A stretch of DNA of 64,000 nucleotides from Erwinia persicina NBRC 102418 (GTDB lineage: Bacteria > Pseudomonadota > Gammaproteobacteria > Enterobacterales > Enterobacteriaceae): contig NZ_BCTN01000001.1 in NCBI RefSeq assembly GCF_001571305.1, forward strand, positions 1-64,000, given 5' to 3'. Both the position numbers and the translations under genes were made by a program. Shown here piece by piece: positions 27,397 through 37,200 of the stretch. Positions within the stretch are counted from its first letter, which is position 1; the number at the start of each line of letters is the position of its first letter. The notes under the pieces are model-generated. The model saw only the letters and a program-made list of their open reading frames with translations, did not search any database and was not told the origin of the DNA.

Positions 27397-27942
27397 GTGG
27401 AGGTATTAAATACCCGGATTCATGATGTGAAGATCATCAAACCTCGTATATTTGGCGACGCCCGCGGGTTTTTCCTTGAAACATTCGAAAAGCAGCGCTA
27501 CAGCGAAATGCTGGATATCCAGCTGGATTTTGTCCAGGACAACTACTCGCGATCCGGCAGGCATGTTCTGCGTGGACTGCATTATCAGCGAACACGCCCG
27601 CAGGGCAAACTGGTCCGCGTCGTTCGCGGTGAAGTGTTTGACGTTGCGGTGGATATCCGCCCTGCGTCACCGACATTTGGTCAGTGGGATGCCTTAATCC
27701 TCTCTGAAGAGAATAAGCAACAGCTCTGGATCCCACCCGGCCTGGCACATGGTTTTGTTGTTCTGTCAGACGTGGCTGACTTTGAGTATAAATGCACCGA
27801 TTATTATCAACCTGATGACGAAGCCTGCCTGCTGTGGAAGGACGAGACGATCGCCATCGACTGGCCCGTCAGCACTCCGCTGCTGTCTGCTAAAGATCAG
27901 CAGGGCTTACGCCTGGGAGAACTTCAACTATGCGGGTTCTGA
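27397..27942 (+). CDS. rmlC: dTDP-4-dehydrorhamnose 3,5-epimerase
   Basis: A 181-residue cupin-fold epimerase starting with GTG. 'SRSGRHVLRGLHYQ' near residue 50 contains the catalytic His region, and 'KLVRVVRGEVFDVAVDIR' and 'WIPPGLAHGFVVLSD' are typical. It converts dTDP-4-keto-6-deoxyglucose to dTDP-4-keto-rhamnose. Overlaps rmlD by 13 bases. rmlB, which makes its substrate, is not in this window. Confidence 0.95.
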   Translation: MEVLNTRIHDVKIIKPRIFGDARGFFLETFEKQRYSEMLDIQLDFVQDNYSRSGRHVLRGLHYQRTRPQGKLVRVVRGEVFDVAVDIRPASPTFGQWDALILSEENKQQLWIPPGLAHGFVVLSDVADFEYKCTDYYQPDDEACLLWKDETIAIDWPVSTPLLSAKDQQGLRLGELQLCGF

Positions 27943-28790
27943 TGACTGGCGCAGACGGGCAACTCGGGCGCTGCCTGAGTGACCGTTTGCCGGCCTGGTG
28001 GGTGGTTCGCGCCTGCAACTCACAACAGCTTGATATCACCCGCGCCAGCATGGTCAGTGCCATGGTCACTGAATTTCAACCGACAGTGATCATCAACTGC
28101 GCGGCATGGACCGCAGTTGATAAGGCTGAAACCGATCCCCAACAGGCGATGGCCGTCAACGCCACCGGTGCCGCCAACCTGGCTGCAGCTGCCTCTGAGT
28201 CCGGTGCACGACTGCTCCACATTTCGACAGATTACGTTTTTGATGGCAATCGCACCACCCCCTGGCGGGAGGACGATATTCCCGCCCCGTTAAACGTCTA
28301 TGGGATGACGAAATGGCAAGGGGAAAAAAACATTCAGGCGCTGTTGCCGCAGGCGATTATCGTCCGTACCTCATGGGTCTTTAGCGAGTATGGTCAAAAC
28401 TTTGTTAAAACCATGATGCGTCTGGCACAAAGCCATGACTGCCTGAGCGTCATTGCAGATCAGGTAGGTTGCCCGACCTATGCAGGCGATCTGGCCGAAT
28501 GCCTGATCGCACTGGCGCAGCATCCGGACGCTCACGGCATCTATCACTACTGCGGAGACAGCGCGGTTAGCTGGTTTGAGTTTTCAGAAGCCATATTTGC
28601 ACTGATGAAAAGCCACCGTCCCGAGGCGACAACCCCGCAGGTCAACGCCATCAGCGCGGCAGAGTATTCTTCAGCGGTGCAGCGCCCGGCGATGTCAGTG
28701 CTGGACTGCCAGCGTATTGAGAATCTGGGAATTGTTCGCTCTGACTGGCAGCGTGCCCTGCGCCAGGTTGTCGATCCCCCCCACTTCTGA
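27930..28790 (+). CDS. rmlD: dTDP-4-dehydrorhamnose reductase
   Basis: A 286-residue short-chain dehydrogenase with the N-terminal NAD(P)-binding 'MTGADGQLGR', the 'STDYVFDG' block and the YxxxK catalytic pair in 'YGMTKWQGEK'. It completes dTDP-L-rhamnose. Last gene of the rml run; a modest hairpin (TTCCAGC / GCTGGAA) lies ten bases after its stop. Confidence 0.95.
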   Translation: MRVLMTGADGQLGRCLSDRLPAWWVVRACNSQQLDITRASMVSAMVTEFQPTVIINCAAWTAVDKAETDPQQAMAVNATGAANLAAAASESGARLLHISTDYVFDGNRTTPWREDDIPAPLNVYGMTKWQGEKNIQALLPQAIIVRTSWVFSEYGQNFVKTMMRLAQSHDCLSVIADQVGCPTYAGDLAECLIALAQHPDAHGIYHYCGDSAVSWFEFSEAIFALMKSHRPEATTPQVNAISAAEYSSAVQRPAMSVLDCQRIENLGIVRSDWQRALRQVVDPPHF

Positions 28791-28908
28791 CAGAGTGAAT
28801 TCCAGCAATATTATCCGCTGGAAGTGTGTGGGGCGTCATCGCTGTACACATGGGCTGATTCGCTCTGCGATTTTTAGCCCGACCTTCCACTGAGCATGCA
28901 GGTGACTT

Positions 28909-29502
28909 ATGAATCCTTTTGACGTGGGTTATTACTCAGAAAATGAACTGAGAGAATGTGGTTTTAAACGGTTAGGTAAAAACGTATCCATTGCAAAAAA
29001 TTGCACCATTGTCGGGCTGGAAAACATCGCTATTGGTGACAATGTCAGAATAGACGGCTACACCACTATCGTCGCAAGCGGTGAGGGATTTCTAACCCTG
29101 GGTTCGTTTATACATATCGGTGGTTACTCTCTGCTCTCGGCCGGTGCCGGTATCACCCTGCACGACTTTAGCGGGCTTTCGCAGGGGGTTAAAATTTACA
29201 GTAAAACCGATGATTACTCAGGAAATTACTTAACCAACCCTACTGTTGATGCAGACTATACCGGGGTCAGTTCAGGCGAAGTGACATTAGGACGTCATGT
29301 CATCATTGGCTCAGGCACAGTGATCCTGCCGAAGGTCACCATAGGTGAAGGTGCCAGCGTTGGGGCACTCTCGCTGGTGACCAAAAGCCTTCCTGAATGG
29401 GGTATGTATTTTGGTGCGCCGGCAAAAAAAATCAAAGACAGGAAAAAAAAGCTCCTTGAAGTGGAACAGAGGTTCCTGGCACATCGTGGCGCGATAAAGT
29501 AA
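28909..29502 (+). CDS. Left-handed beta-helix (hexapeptide) acyltransferase
   Basis: A 197-residue protein with hexapeptide repeats, for example 'LGKNVSIAKNCTIVGLENIAIGDNVRIDGYT' split across residues 22-55 and 'VTLGRHVIIGSGTVILPKVTIGEGASVGA' near 127-155, ending in the usual basic helix. Similar to the maltose/galactoside O-acetyltransferase-like group and to sugar N-acetyltransferases of the FdtC/QdtC kind. In this context the likely job is to acylate a hydroxyl or the 4-amino group of the flagellin sugar, but substrate and acyl donor are not readable. It converges on the VioA-like gene with 81 bases between. Confidence 0.82.
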   Translation: MNPFDVGYYSENELRECGFKRLGKNVSIAKNCTIVGLENIAIGDNVRIDGYTTIVASGEGFLTLGSFIHIGGYSLLSAGAGITLHDFSGLSQGVKIYSKTDDYSGNYLTNPTVDADYTGVSSGEVTLGRHVIIGSGTVILPKVTIGEGASVGALSLVTKSLPEWGMYFGAPAKKIKDRKKKLLEVEQRFLAHRGAIK

Positions 29503-29583
29503 AAAGTAAAGCTATCTGCGGACTCTCACCCGGTCCAGGCTGGCGTGATCGGGAGCACCGTTATAGCGGTCTCCCGTCTGATA

Positions 29584-30711
29584 TCAGGCAGCATTGACAG
29601 CACTTGCCCGCATAATAATATCGATAATCTTCGTCTGTTCGATAGCAGAAAGAGAGGGGTGTATGGGCAGACAAAGTACGCTCTGTGCCATCCTGCTGGC
29701 GACAGGCAGATTCTCCGCAGCCGAAGAGGCATAGCCTTTATACATCGGGAATTCGGAAATGAGCGGATAGAAATAGCGGCGGACAAATACCCCCTGATCT
29801 TTGAGTTCCTGGTACAGCCGATCGCGGCTCATCGGGAACAGCGCATCATGAATAAACACCGGACAGTAGGCATAGTTCCACTGGGTATTTTCCTCTGCTT
29901 CAAGAAACGTCAGGCCATGCACATGTGCCAGCGCCTGGCGGTAGGTATCATAAATAGTCTTACGCACCGCCAGCGCGGCATCAATGTGCTTTAGCTGCAA
30001 CATGCCAAACGCGGCCTGAAACTCATTCATTTTGCCATTAATACCCGGCGCCACCACGGTGGTTTCATCCGCAAAACCAAAGTTTTTCAGGTAATCAATG
30101 CGGCGTTTAATTTTAGCATCAGGACAGATAATCGCCCCGCCCTCAAAGGTGTTAAACACTTTTGTGGCGTGGAAACTGAGTATGGACAGGTCGCCGTGAT
30201 TGAGGATGCTGACGCCTTCCTGCTTCACCGCAAAACAGTGCGCAGCGTCATAGATCACCTTAAGACCGTAGTTATCAGCAATATGCTGAATGCTATCGAC
30301 GTCGCACGGGATACCATAACAGTGCACCGGCATTATTGCGCTGGTCTGCGGGGTGATCGCCGCCTCAATTTTCGCTGGATCCAGGTTACAACTCACCGGG
30401 TCAATATCAACAAACACGGGTTTAATACCGTTCCATAACAGCGAGTGCGATGTGGCAACAAAGGAGTATGGCGTGGTAATCACTTCACCGGTGACGCGCA
30501 GCGCCTGCAGTGCCGTCACCAGCGCCAGCGTACCGTTAGCAAACAGGCAAATATGCTCAACGCCAAGGTATTCCGCCAGCGCCTGCTCCAGGGCCTGGTG
30601 AAATGGACCGCCGTTGGTCAGTTGCTTGTTATCCCAGATTTGTTCCAGATAGGGGATAAACTCCTCTAAGGGAGGCATCAACGGACTGGTTACGAAAATA
30701 TTATCTTTCAT
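29584..30711 (-). CDS. DegT/DnrJ/EryC1 sugar aminotransferase, VioA-like
   Basis: A 375-residue PLP-dependent sugar aminotransferase. The PLP lysine is in 'SFHATKVFNTFEGG' (about residue 185), and 'TNGGPFHQALEQALAEYLGVEHICLFANGT' spans the N-terminal substrate block. The most likely reaction is amination of dTDP-4-keto-6-deoxyglucose to dTDP-4-amino-4,6-dideoxyglucose (dTDP-viosamine), as by VioA; other 3- or 4-aminotransferases of this family are possible. Third gene of the run that begins with the two large glycosyltransferases next to fliC. Confidence 0.85.
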   Translation of the reverse strand: MKDNIFVTSPLMPPLEEFIPYLEQIWDNKQLTNGGPFHQALEQALAEYLGVEHICLFANGTLALVTALQALRVTGEVITTPYSFVATSHSLLWNGIKPVFVDIDPVSCNLDPAKIEAAITPQTSAIMPVHCYGIPCDVDSIQHIADNYGLKVIYDAAHCFAVKQEGVSILNHGDLSILSFHATKVFNTFEGGAIICPDAKIKRRIDYLKNFGFADETTVVAPGINGKMNEFQAAFGMLQLKHIDAALAVRKTIYDTYRQALAHVHGLTFLEAEENTQWNYAYCPVFIHDALFPMSRDRLYQELKDQGVFVRRYFYPLISEFPMYKGYASSAAENLPVASRMAQSVLCLPIHPSLSAIEQTKIIDIIMRASAVNAA

Positions 30712-30740
30712 TGTCTTAACCCTTATTTAGCTCACACTGT

Positions 30741-33700
30741 TTACGGCAGCCAGGCATGCAGGTGTTGGTTGATAATTTCGCCAGTCAGCCAGTCCGAATC
30801 CTGGAGAGCGTGCCGGGCATTGTGTGCAAAATTCGCTAAGTCTGAGCGTTCACTGGCCGCAAGGCGGATAGCCGCCAGCCAGTCAACCTTACGGTTACGC
30901 ACGCGAATAGCAGGAATATGACTCTGCAAGCTGCCAACATCACTGACCAGCGCAGGAATAGCGCAGGCAGCCGTTTCCAGCAGGCAAAAGTTATCTTTAA
31001 GGCGATTGAATTTAGTATCAGCACGCGGGACGATGGCCAGATCGGTATCAATGCTGGCTAAAAAAGGCAGATAATATTCGTGCCCCGGATAACGGTAGTG
31101 TTCTTCTATCAAGGGTTCCCAGCCGGCAGGCAACGGCCCCAGCACCTGCCAGGTCACTTCACTGGCGAGTTCACGCACCAGATTATGAATCAGTTCGATA
31201 TCAGCATCGTTGAGCTCGCAGGTATTACACAGCACACGCAGTTTTTCTCCTTCACGACGGGTCACTTTATGCAAAGGGGTAAAGGGGATCAGGGCGCGTG
31301 ACAGGATAGCAACAGGCCGGTCGGAGTGGCGTAAAGCTTCAGCCTGGGCATGGTTTTGCACAATCAGGCGATCAATACCCTTGAACTCAGGCAGATGTCG
31401 GCCCTGTGCAATAATCCAGGAAGGTGAAATGATCTGAGAAATGACGCAGCTATGGCGCTTCCTCAGTTGGCTAATCACGCTGTATGTTTCGGCGCTTAAC
31501 GTATCTTCAATGACGATCGCATCGGCATCGATACGATGGATAAGCGAATAATCTTGTGCATTTTCAGTCACCAGGCCGTTGATGTACTGTCTGCGCGTCA
31601 GGCTGTCTGTGATGGCGGTCAGTGTCGCTGGTTGACCGGCGTGACAGGGTAATGCGATCCCCAGCACAACAGGCCGCTGACGATCGGCAAAGGGATGACG
31701 AATGAAGGCAGGACGACACTCTGGTTTAAACAAACGCCGCAACGAGGAAAAATTATCGTTATAAGAGGGGTCGCGAAGCAGTTGAGAAAGCCAGTTGGCA
31801 TAGAGCCTGGATCTCCCCTGCTCCTCCTCAAGGGTCATCCGTTTGGTTTGCGGATAGAGATGATAAACATCACAGGCGATCACTGAGTGGGGGGGCCATA
31901 CTGACATATATCCGGCATGGCGCAATTTCAGACACAAATCAATATTCTGTTGTTGCAGGGAAGGCAAACTGTCGTCCATCCCGGCAACATTATCCCAGGC
32001 TTCTTTTTTTATCATCAGGCTGGAATAATTGAGCACCGTATAATTTTGATCGCTTTGCAGCCGCCCCATATAACCGCCTTCATTAGCGGCGGCACCATAG
32101 CCGACTGGCGCACAAAGATCCTCCCCGCCCAGCATCTCTCCCGCAGATAAAACCAGTTGCCGGTTAAGCGAAATAATCTTGCTACCAACGCTGCCAATTT
32201 CAGGCCGCTGTGCATGATTAAGGAGGTGCGTCAGCCAGTCTTTCTCAATGACAATAACGTAGGGGTTGACCAGCAGAATATAATCACCACGCGCCGCTGC
32301 TGCTCCGGCGTTATAGCGCGCAGCATCATTGGCTGTTTCAGCAACAGTAATAATTTGAATCTTGTTTATTTTTGCCTCATCAATAGTATCGAGCCATTGA
32401 TTAACGGCGGAATTCATCGCACGATCTCTTACGATAATAATTTCATAGTGTTCATGAGACGTGTTCGACAACATCTGGTTAATGCCAACCTGCATGTTCT
32501 TCAAATCCTGACTGGCAGGCATGATGACGGAGACAAAACAGGATGGTGTTTCACCATAGCAGAGATGCCAGGAATGATTGCCGTTAACACGGACCTCGGC
32601 TGCCGGATATCCGCGTTGCTGGAGGTGTCGCTGAATGATGGCGATATCAATGGGCTCGGGATGCAATAACGTCCGGGGAACCACCAGTTGGGGTTCACTG
32701 ATATGGCCGATACCGGAAATGCCCTCCTGTTCAATTAAACGCGTGATGGCCTCCAATTCCCAACCCGGGGAATGCGCAGGCAACTCCACAGGAACAGTGT
32801 TCAAGACATCAACACGGAAAAGCCAGCGACGGGCATAGAGCCACGGCATACTTAATATCAGGTCGAGATTAAAGTCCGGTCTCAGCGCGCTGGTGTACTC
32901 CCCCTTTTCTTCTTGTATCAGCTCATCCGTGTAAATGGCAAAACAGTCAGAGCCCTGATTGAGACTCAATCCCACTGTGCTGAAGCTGTCGCTGAGGTAA
33001 AGCGTACCGGCAGCGACCACCTGCATCCACTGCTCCTGAGCATGGCTTAACAGGCTGGTGCTGACACTTACCCAGTCTGGCAGGACATTGATACTGCCAG
33101 CGTTATGGGTCAATACCACGCGAAAATAGGGGTAAGTTTCCCGGCAGGTGGCGAGGCTGTTCAGCGTCAGTTCAACAGCGTGGCTGTCGTGACTGTCGTT
33201 ACGCACCACAATCAACAGAGATTGCGGCTCCTGTAAACCGGCGACGTGTTGCGCCATCTGACGTTGCTGATCTGGCGTCATCCCGCGCAGTTTTAACCAG
33301 TTCTGCGTGGAGTAACCCGGCAAATGTTGCCGTTTTTCTGCCGCACGCTGTTGCGTCACCGAAATGAAGGTCTGAAGCTGACGATCGACGTCTTCGCGAC
33401 GCTTATAAAGCCATTGTCTCACCTCTGGCAGTGTCAGCCGTACACGCTCAATTTCGTCAGGACTATCGTGCCAGGCAATACCACCGGCATTGTCGGTCAA
33501 CGTACTGTCGGTGATAGCAAACTTTTCATAACCCGGAAGCGTGCGGGCCACAACCGGGCATCCACAGAGGTTGGCGAGGAAGCAGGTGCCTGAGGATTCA
33601 TAGGAATACATGACCCGGCCCCGCTTAAGTACGGCAGCCAGCTCTGCCAGCGTCAGCGGATTTTGCATAGAGAGCACGCGAATACCGGCAGGCAACGTAC

Positions 33701-34202
33701 TGAAATCTATCTTTGCTGCCGGAACACGGTTCAAATAGAGCAGATCAAGGTCTTTGACGGGGGCATCATCACAGAATAAAGCGGTGTCATAGGCTTCCAG
33801 GGTCAGTAAATCAGGCTGGAATGCCTTACCTGCAAATTCACTTCGGTACCAGAAGTAGAGATCTTCCGCTCTGGCCTCCATGCTATTCTTCTCAATCACC
33901 CCTTCGCGGTTAAGCATATAACGCACGACAACGGGGGCATTCAGGGGATTTCCTTCAACCACTTCAGGATAAATGGCGATAAAGGGTTCACCGCCCTCTG
34001 AATAGGCCAGGTGGTCTTCAAACGAGATAACGGGCGTATTCCATGCCGGGTTAACCTCGCACTCAATCAGTCGTGCATCGTGGCCAGCTTCATTCAGCAA
34101 ATGACACAGCCGGTGCACCACCTGGATCCCCAGCGAAGACTCTTTGTAGCCTGGTGCCAGCAGGATATATGGCGTCGGAGAAGTGATGCTTTTTTTATCC
34201 AT
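30741..34202 (-). CDS. Large multi-domain glycosyltransferase (probable flagellin glycosyltransferase)
   Basis: An 1153-residue protein with three parts: an N-terminal GT-B-like region (about 1-300), a middle GT2-like region (about 420-800; 'CFVSVIMPASQDLKN', 'NYEIIIVRD'-like 'HYEIIIVRDRAMN') and a C-terminal GT-B/GT4-like region (about 900-1153, 'FNRLKDNFCLLETAACAIPALVS'). In the GT2 part the usual acidic DxD-type strand end reads 'LLVNPYVIV', so that domain may have altered catalysis. Paralogous over its C-terminal two thirds to the gene just upstream, which it follows by three bases. Comparable giant transferases (Fgt1/Fgt2) glycosylate flagellin in Pseudomonas syringae; position beside fliC suggests the same here. 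Confidence 0.8.
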   Translation of the reverse strand: MDKKSITSPTPYILLAPGYKESSLGIQVVHRLCHLLNEAGHDARLIECEVNPAWNTPVISFEDHLAYSEGGEPFIAIYPEVVEGNPLNAPVVVRYMLNREGVIEKNSMEARAEDLYFWYRSEFAGKAFQPDLLTLEAYDTALFCDDAPVKDLDLLYLNRVPAAKIDFSTLPAGIRVLSMQNPLTLAELAAVLKRGRVMYSYESSGTCFLANLCGCPVVARTLPGYEKFAITDSTLTDNAGGIAWHDSPDEIERVRLTLPEVRQWLYKRREDVDRQLQTFISVTQQRAAEKRQHLPGYSTQNWLKLRGMTPDQQRQMAQHVAGLQEPQSLLIVVRNDSHDSHAVELTLNSLATCRETYPYFRVVLTHNAGSINVLPDWVSVSTSLLSHAQEQWMQVVAAGTLYLSDSFSTVGLSLNQGSDCFAIYTDELIQEEKGEYTSALRPDFNLDLILSMPWLYARRWLFRVDVLNTVPVELPAHSPGWELEAITRLIEQEGISGIGHISEPQLVVPRTLLHPEPIDIAIIQRHLQQRGYPAAEVRVNGNHSWHLCYGETPSCFVSVIMPASQDLKNMQVGINQMLSNTSHEHYEIIIVRDRAMNSAVNQWLDTIDEAKINKIQIITVAETANDAARYNAGAAAARGDYILLVNPYVIVIEKDWLTHLLNHAQRPEIGSVGSKIISLNRQLVLSAGEMLGGEDLCAPVGYGAAANEGGYMGRLQSDQNYTVLNYSSLMIKKEAWDNVAGMDDSLPSLQQQNIDLCLKLRHAGYMSVWPPHSVIACDVYHLYPQTKRMTLEEEQGRSRLYANWLSQLLRDPSYNDNFSSLRRLFKPECRPAFIRHPFADRQRPVVLGIALPCHAGQPATLTAITDSLTRRQYINGLVTENAQDYSLIHRIDADAIVIEDTLSAETYSVISQLRKRHSCVISQIISPSWIIAQGRHLPEFKGIDRLIVQNHAQAEALRHSDRPVAILSRALIPFTPLHKVTRREGEKLRVLCNTCELNDADIELIHNLVRELASEVTWQVLGPLPAGWEPLIEEHYRYPGHEYYLPFLASIDTDLAIVPRADTKFNRLKDNFCLLETAACAIPALVSDVGSLQSHIPAIRVRNRKVDWLAAIRLAASERSDLANFAHNARHALQDSDWLTGEIINQHLHAWLP

Positions 34203-34205
34203 GGT

Positions 34206-37200
34206 TTAGTTTGCGCTCCATGCATTAGCCCACTCGACTACGTTATCTCCGGTTAGCATCCAGTCGCGCCGCACCGCCGTTTGCAACTCTGCGCCCATTC
34301 GCGCGCTGGCATCCGGGTCAGCCAGATGCATACGAATCGCATCACGCCATTCAATAAAACGGTTACTGACACGAGTCACCGGCAGGTCATCATCGGTATA
34401 GCAGGCCACATTACTGCAAATCACCGGGATGCCGCAGACACCATATTCCAGCAGACGCAGGTTACTCTTACAGGCATTAAAGATATTGTCTTCAACCGGC
34501 GCCAGGGCGAGGTCAAGATTCAGAGAAGCCAGTTTTTCAGGATAGAGAACGATATCAACGCCCTGATGATACTCATGGATATACGGTCTGAGCTTGTCCG
34601 GGCACATCCCCAGAAATACCCACTCCACATCGTTAGCAAATTCTTTAATAATATCGACGATCATTTCAAGATCACCGCGATGGCTGGAACCACCAGCCCA
34701 GCCGACGCGTGGCTTACGCCCCTGATTGCGCAGGCTGTACAACGGTGCCCATATGTCTGCCGGAAGCCGGTTTTTAACCACCAGAATATTCGGATGCATG
34801 TTGCTCATCGCATCGGCCAGTGGTGCTGTTGAAACCACGAAACGGTCAAAGAAAGTCAGACTTTTACGAAGTTGTCCGGTAATTTCCTGCTTAAAATGCT
34901 GGCGATTGTTGTGTTTCATCGGCACGTTGAGCAGGTAATCATCCAGTTCAAACACTTTAAACACGTTGTGCAGTTTTCCGGTCCGTTCAATCCAGTTATG
35001 GAAAGCCGGTGAGTAGCGGCGCTGTATAATCAGGCTATCGGGCTTAAACCGGCCAATTTCACTGATATTCAGCAGCGTCATGCCGGCTTTACCCTCTGCC
35101 AGTCCGTCGTTCTGCATGGCTTCAAAGGGTTTCATCATGCGGTAATGACCGCAGCCCGTCATGTCCGCATTATGGACAAGGAAAACAGGTAAATTTTCGC
35201 GGGGTGCGGGACGCCAGCTCAACAGGCTGTCACCTTCAATATCGAAGTGGCGACTTCTTAGCGACAGATTGGCATTAAATGCCGGATCGTTGGCGATCAC
35301 CGGCATCCAGCGGGCAAAGAGCTTGTCCTCTTCCAGCTGCTTAAGCTTGCTGGAAGTGTGCACCGTCTCCCCGGGAAAAGGATTGCTGCGGGCCGCCGGG
35401 CGAAGTATGCGTGCGTAAGGCGTCCATACGGTCATATACCCCGCGTTGCGGGCGCGCAGGCAAAGGTCGACGTCATCGTAAAGCTGGCTGTCACTGTCAA
35501 ATCCGCCCAGCTCGAAAAATACCGCCGTTCGAACCAGCATAAAGTCGCCCGATACCGCACTGTAATTCTGATCGAGATGGAGACGCCCCTGCTGGCTGGG
35601 ATGACTGTCATCCATCCCCCGGAAAGCATCACCTGCCGCACCGTTTATCCCGAGGATATAACCGGCATGACGCACTTTATTCTCTGAAGTTAACTGCTTA
35701 CCACCGACGATAGCGACCTCGGGACGCTGTCCGTGATTCAGCAGGTTGTCCAGCCACTCGCCATCAATGACAGCCAGTTCACAGTGCATCAGCATCAGGT
35801 ATTCTCCTGTGGCTTTCTCTGCGGCCAGGTTGACCATGCTGGCATGATGATAACTGCCGCTGTGATGCATGACGCGTATACGCTGGGGGTCGACCCCCGC
35901 TATGGTCGCCAGCCAGCTGTCACGTTCCGTCGTTCCCTGACTATCAGCAACGATTAACAGCTCATAATTCAGGTAACGTGTTTTCTCCAGCAGCGTGGTC
36001 ACACAGCTGATCAGCGACGGTAAATGCCAGTTCGCCAGAATGATGATGGAGACTTTGGGCTGTCCAGGATGCTCATAACGCAGCCGGTAATTATAGTGAT
36101 TGTCTAACGCAATCTGCGCCTGAGGATAGCCTCTGTTATTAAGATGGCGTTCAATGACGGCCGCATCCTCCACTATCGCCCGATTGATTAACGGTGCCGT
36201 CAGCAGGGGTTCGGCAAGATGACCAGCCACATTCAGCCCCTGTGACTCAATCAACTTAACGATCAAATCAAATTCTGCCGCCCGGGGATAGTTCGGGTCA
36301 AAACCTTCTGCTGCGATCAGAAGTTCACGGCGGAACAGCCAGTGCTGCGCCATCATTTTGGGGGAGCTCAGGAACAGATCAAGATTGAAATCCGGCCTGA
36401 AAAACATACCAGAGGGTTCGTCACCCAGATAGAAATACTCATCGGCATAAATCGCTAATAATCCATCGGCCTGCGGGAGGGTTGTAGACAGAGCGATCAG
36501 ACCCGATGGCTGGAAACAGGTGCCGGCCTCTACAAAGATAAACCAGCCAGCATCATGCTGTTCAATGATTTTGTTAAAGGTGGCGATGCGATCTTCCGCT
36601 ACTGACGGATAGCAGGGTAACCCATTGAAAGCGCTATCCACCTCACCGACTAATAGTGGATGGAGTTTCAACGTCGAAATACCCTGATGCGCCAGTGAAT
36701 CCAGTGTTAAGGACAGTTTTTCACGGTTTTCGGCGGTGACAGAGATCACCACGGCGACATTCACGGAGGATGGAAACTCGGCGGCCATCTGCTGTAATCT
36801 TTTTTGCTGGAAGGGCTGCAGGCTGCGCACACCGTTCCACGCTTTCAGCGCCGTCTGCACGACATATTGATGTTGTGTACTCAGGATGTCTTTTGCTTCG
36901 AAACAGTCTGGACGATCGAGTTCGGCAAGCCGCACGTTATCGCGGGCAGCGCCATCTGAATACCAGGGCTGCGCCTTAATCGATTCAATAACTTTAATAA
37001 CTTCTTCATCGTTTTCATTCTGATGCGGCTGTTTGTACATCATCGAGAAACGTATGCCGAGCAAGGGCTGCACAAACCACAGCAGGTTAGTCTGGGGCAG
37101 CAACTTACTGTAAACCACCAACCCAGCTAAATCCGGCAGTGATTGATCATTAATCGCAAAGAGAGGGTGCTGACTGGCAGTCAGGGCGAGAAGATCATCG

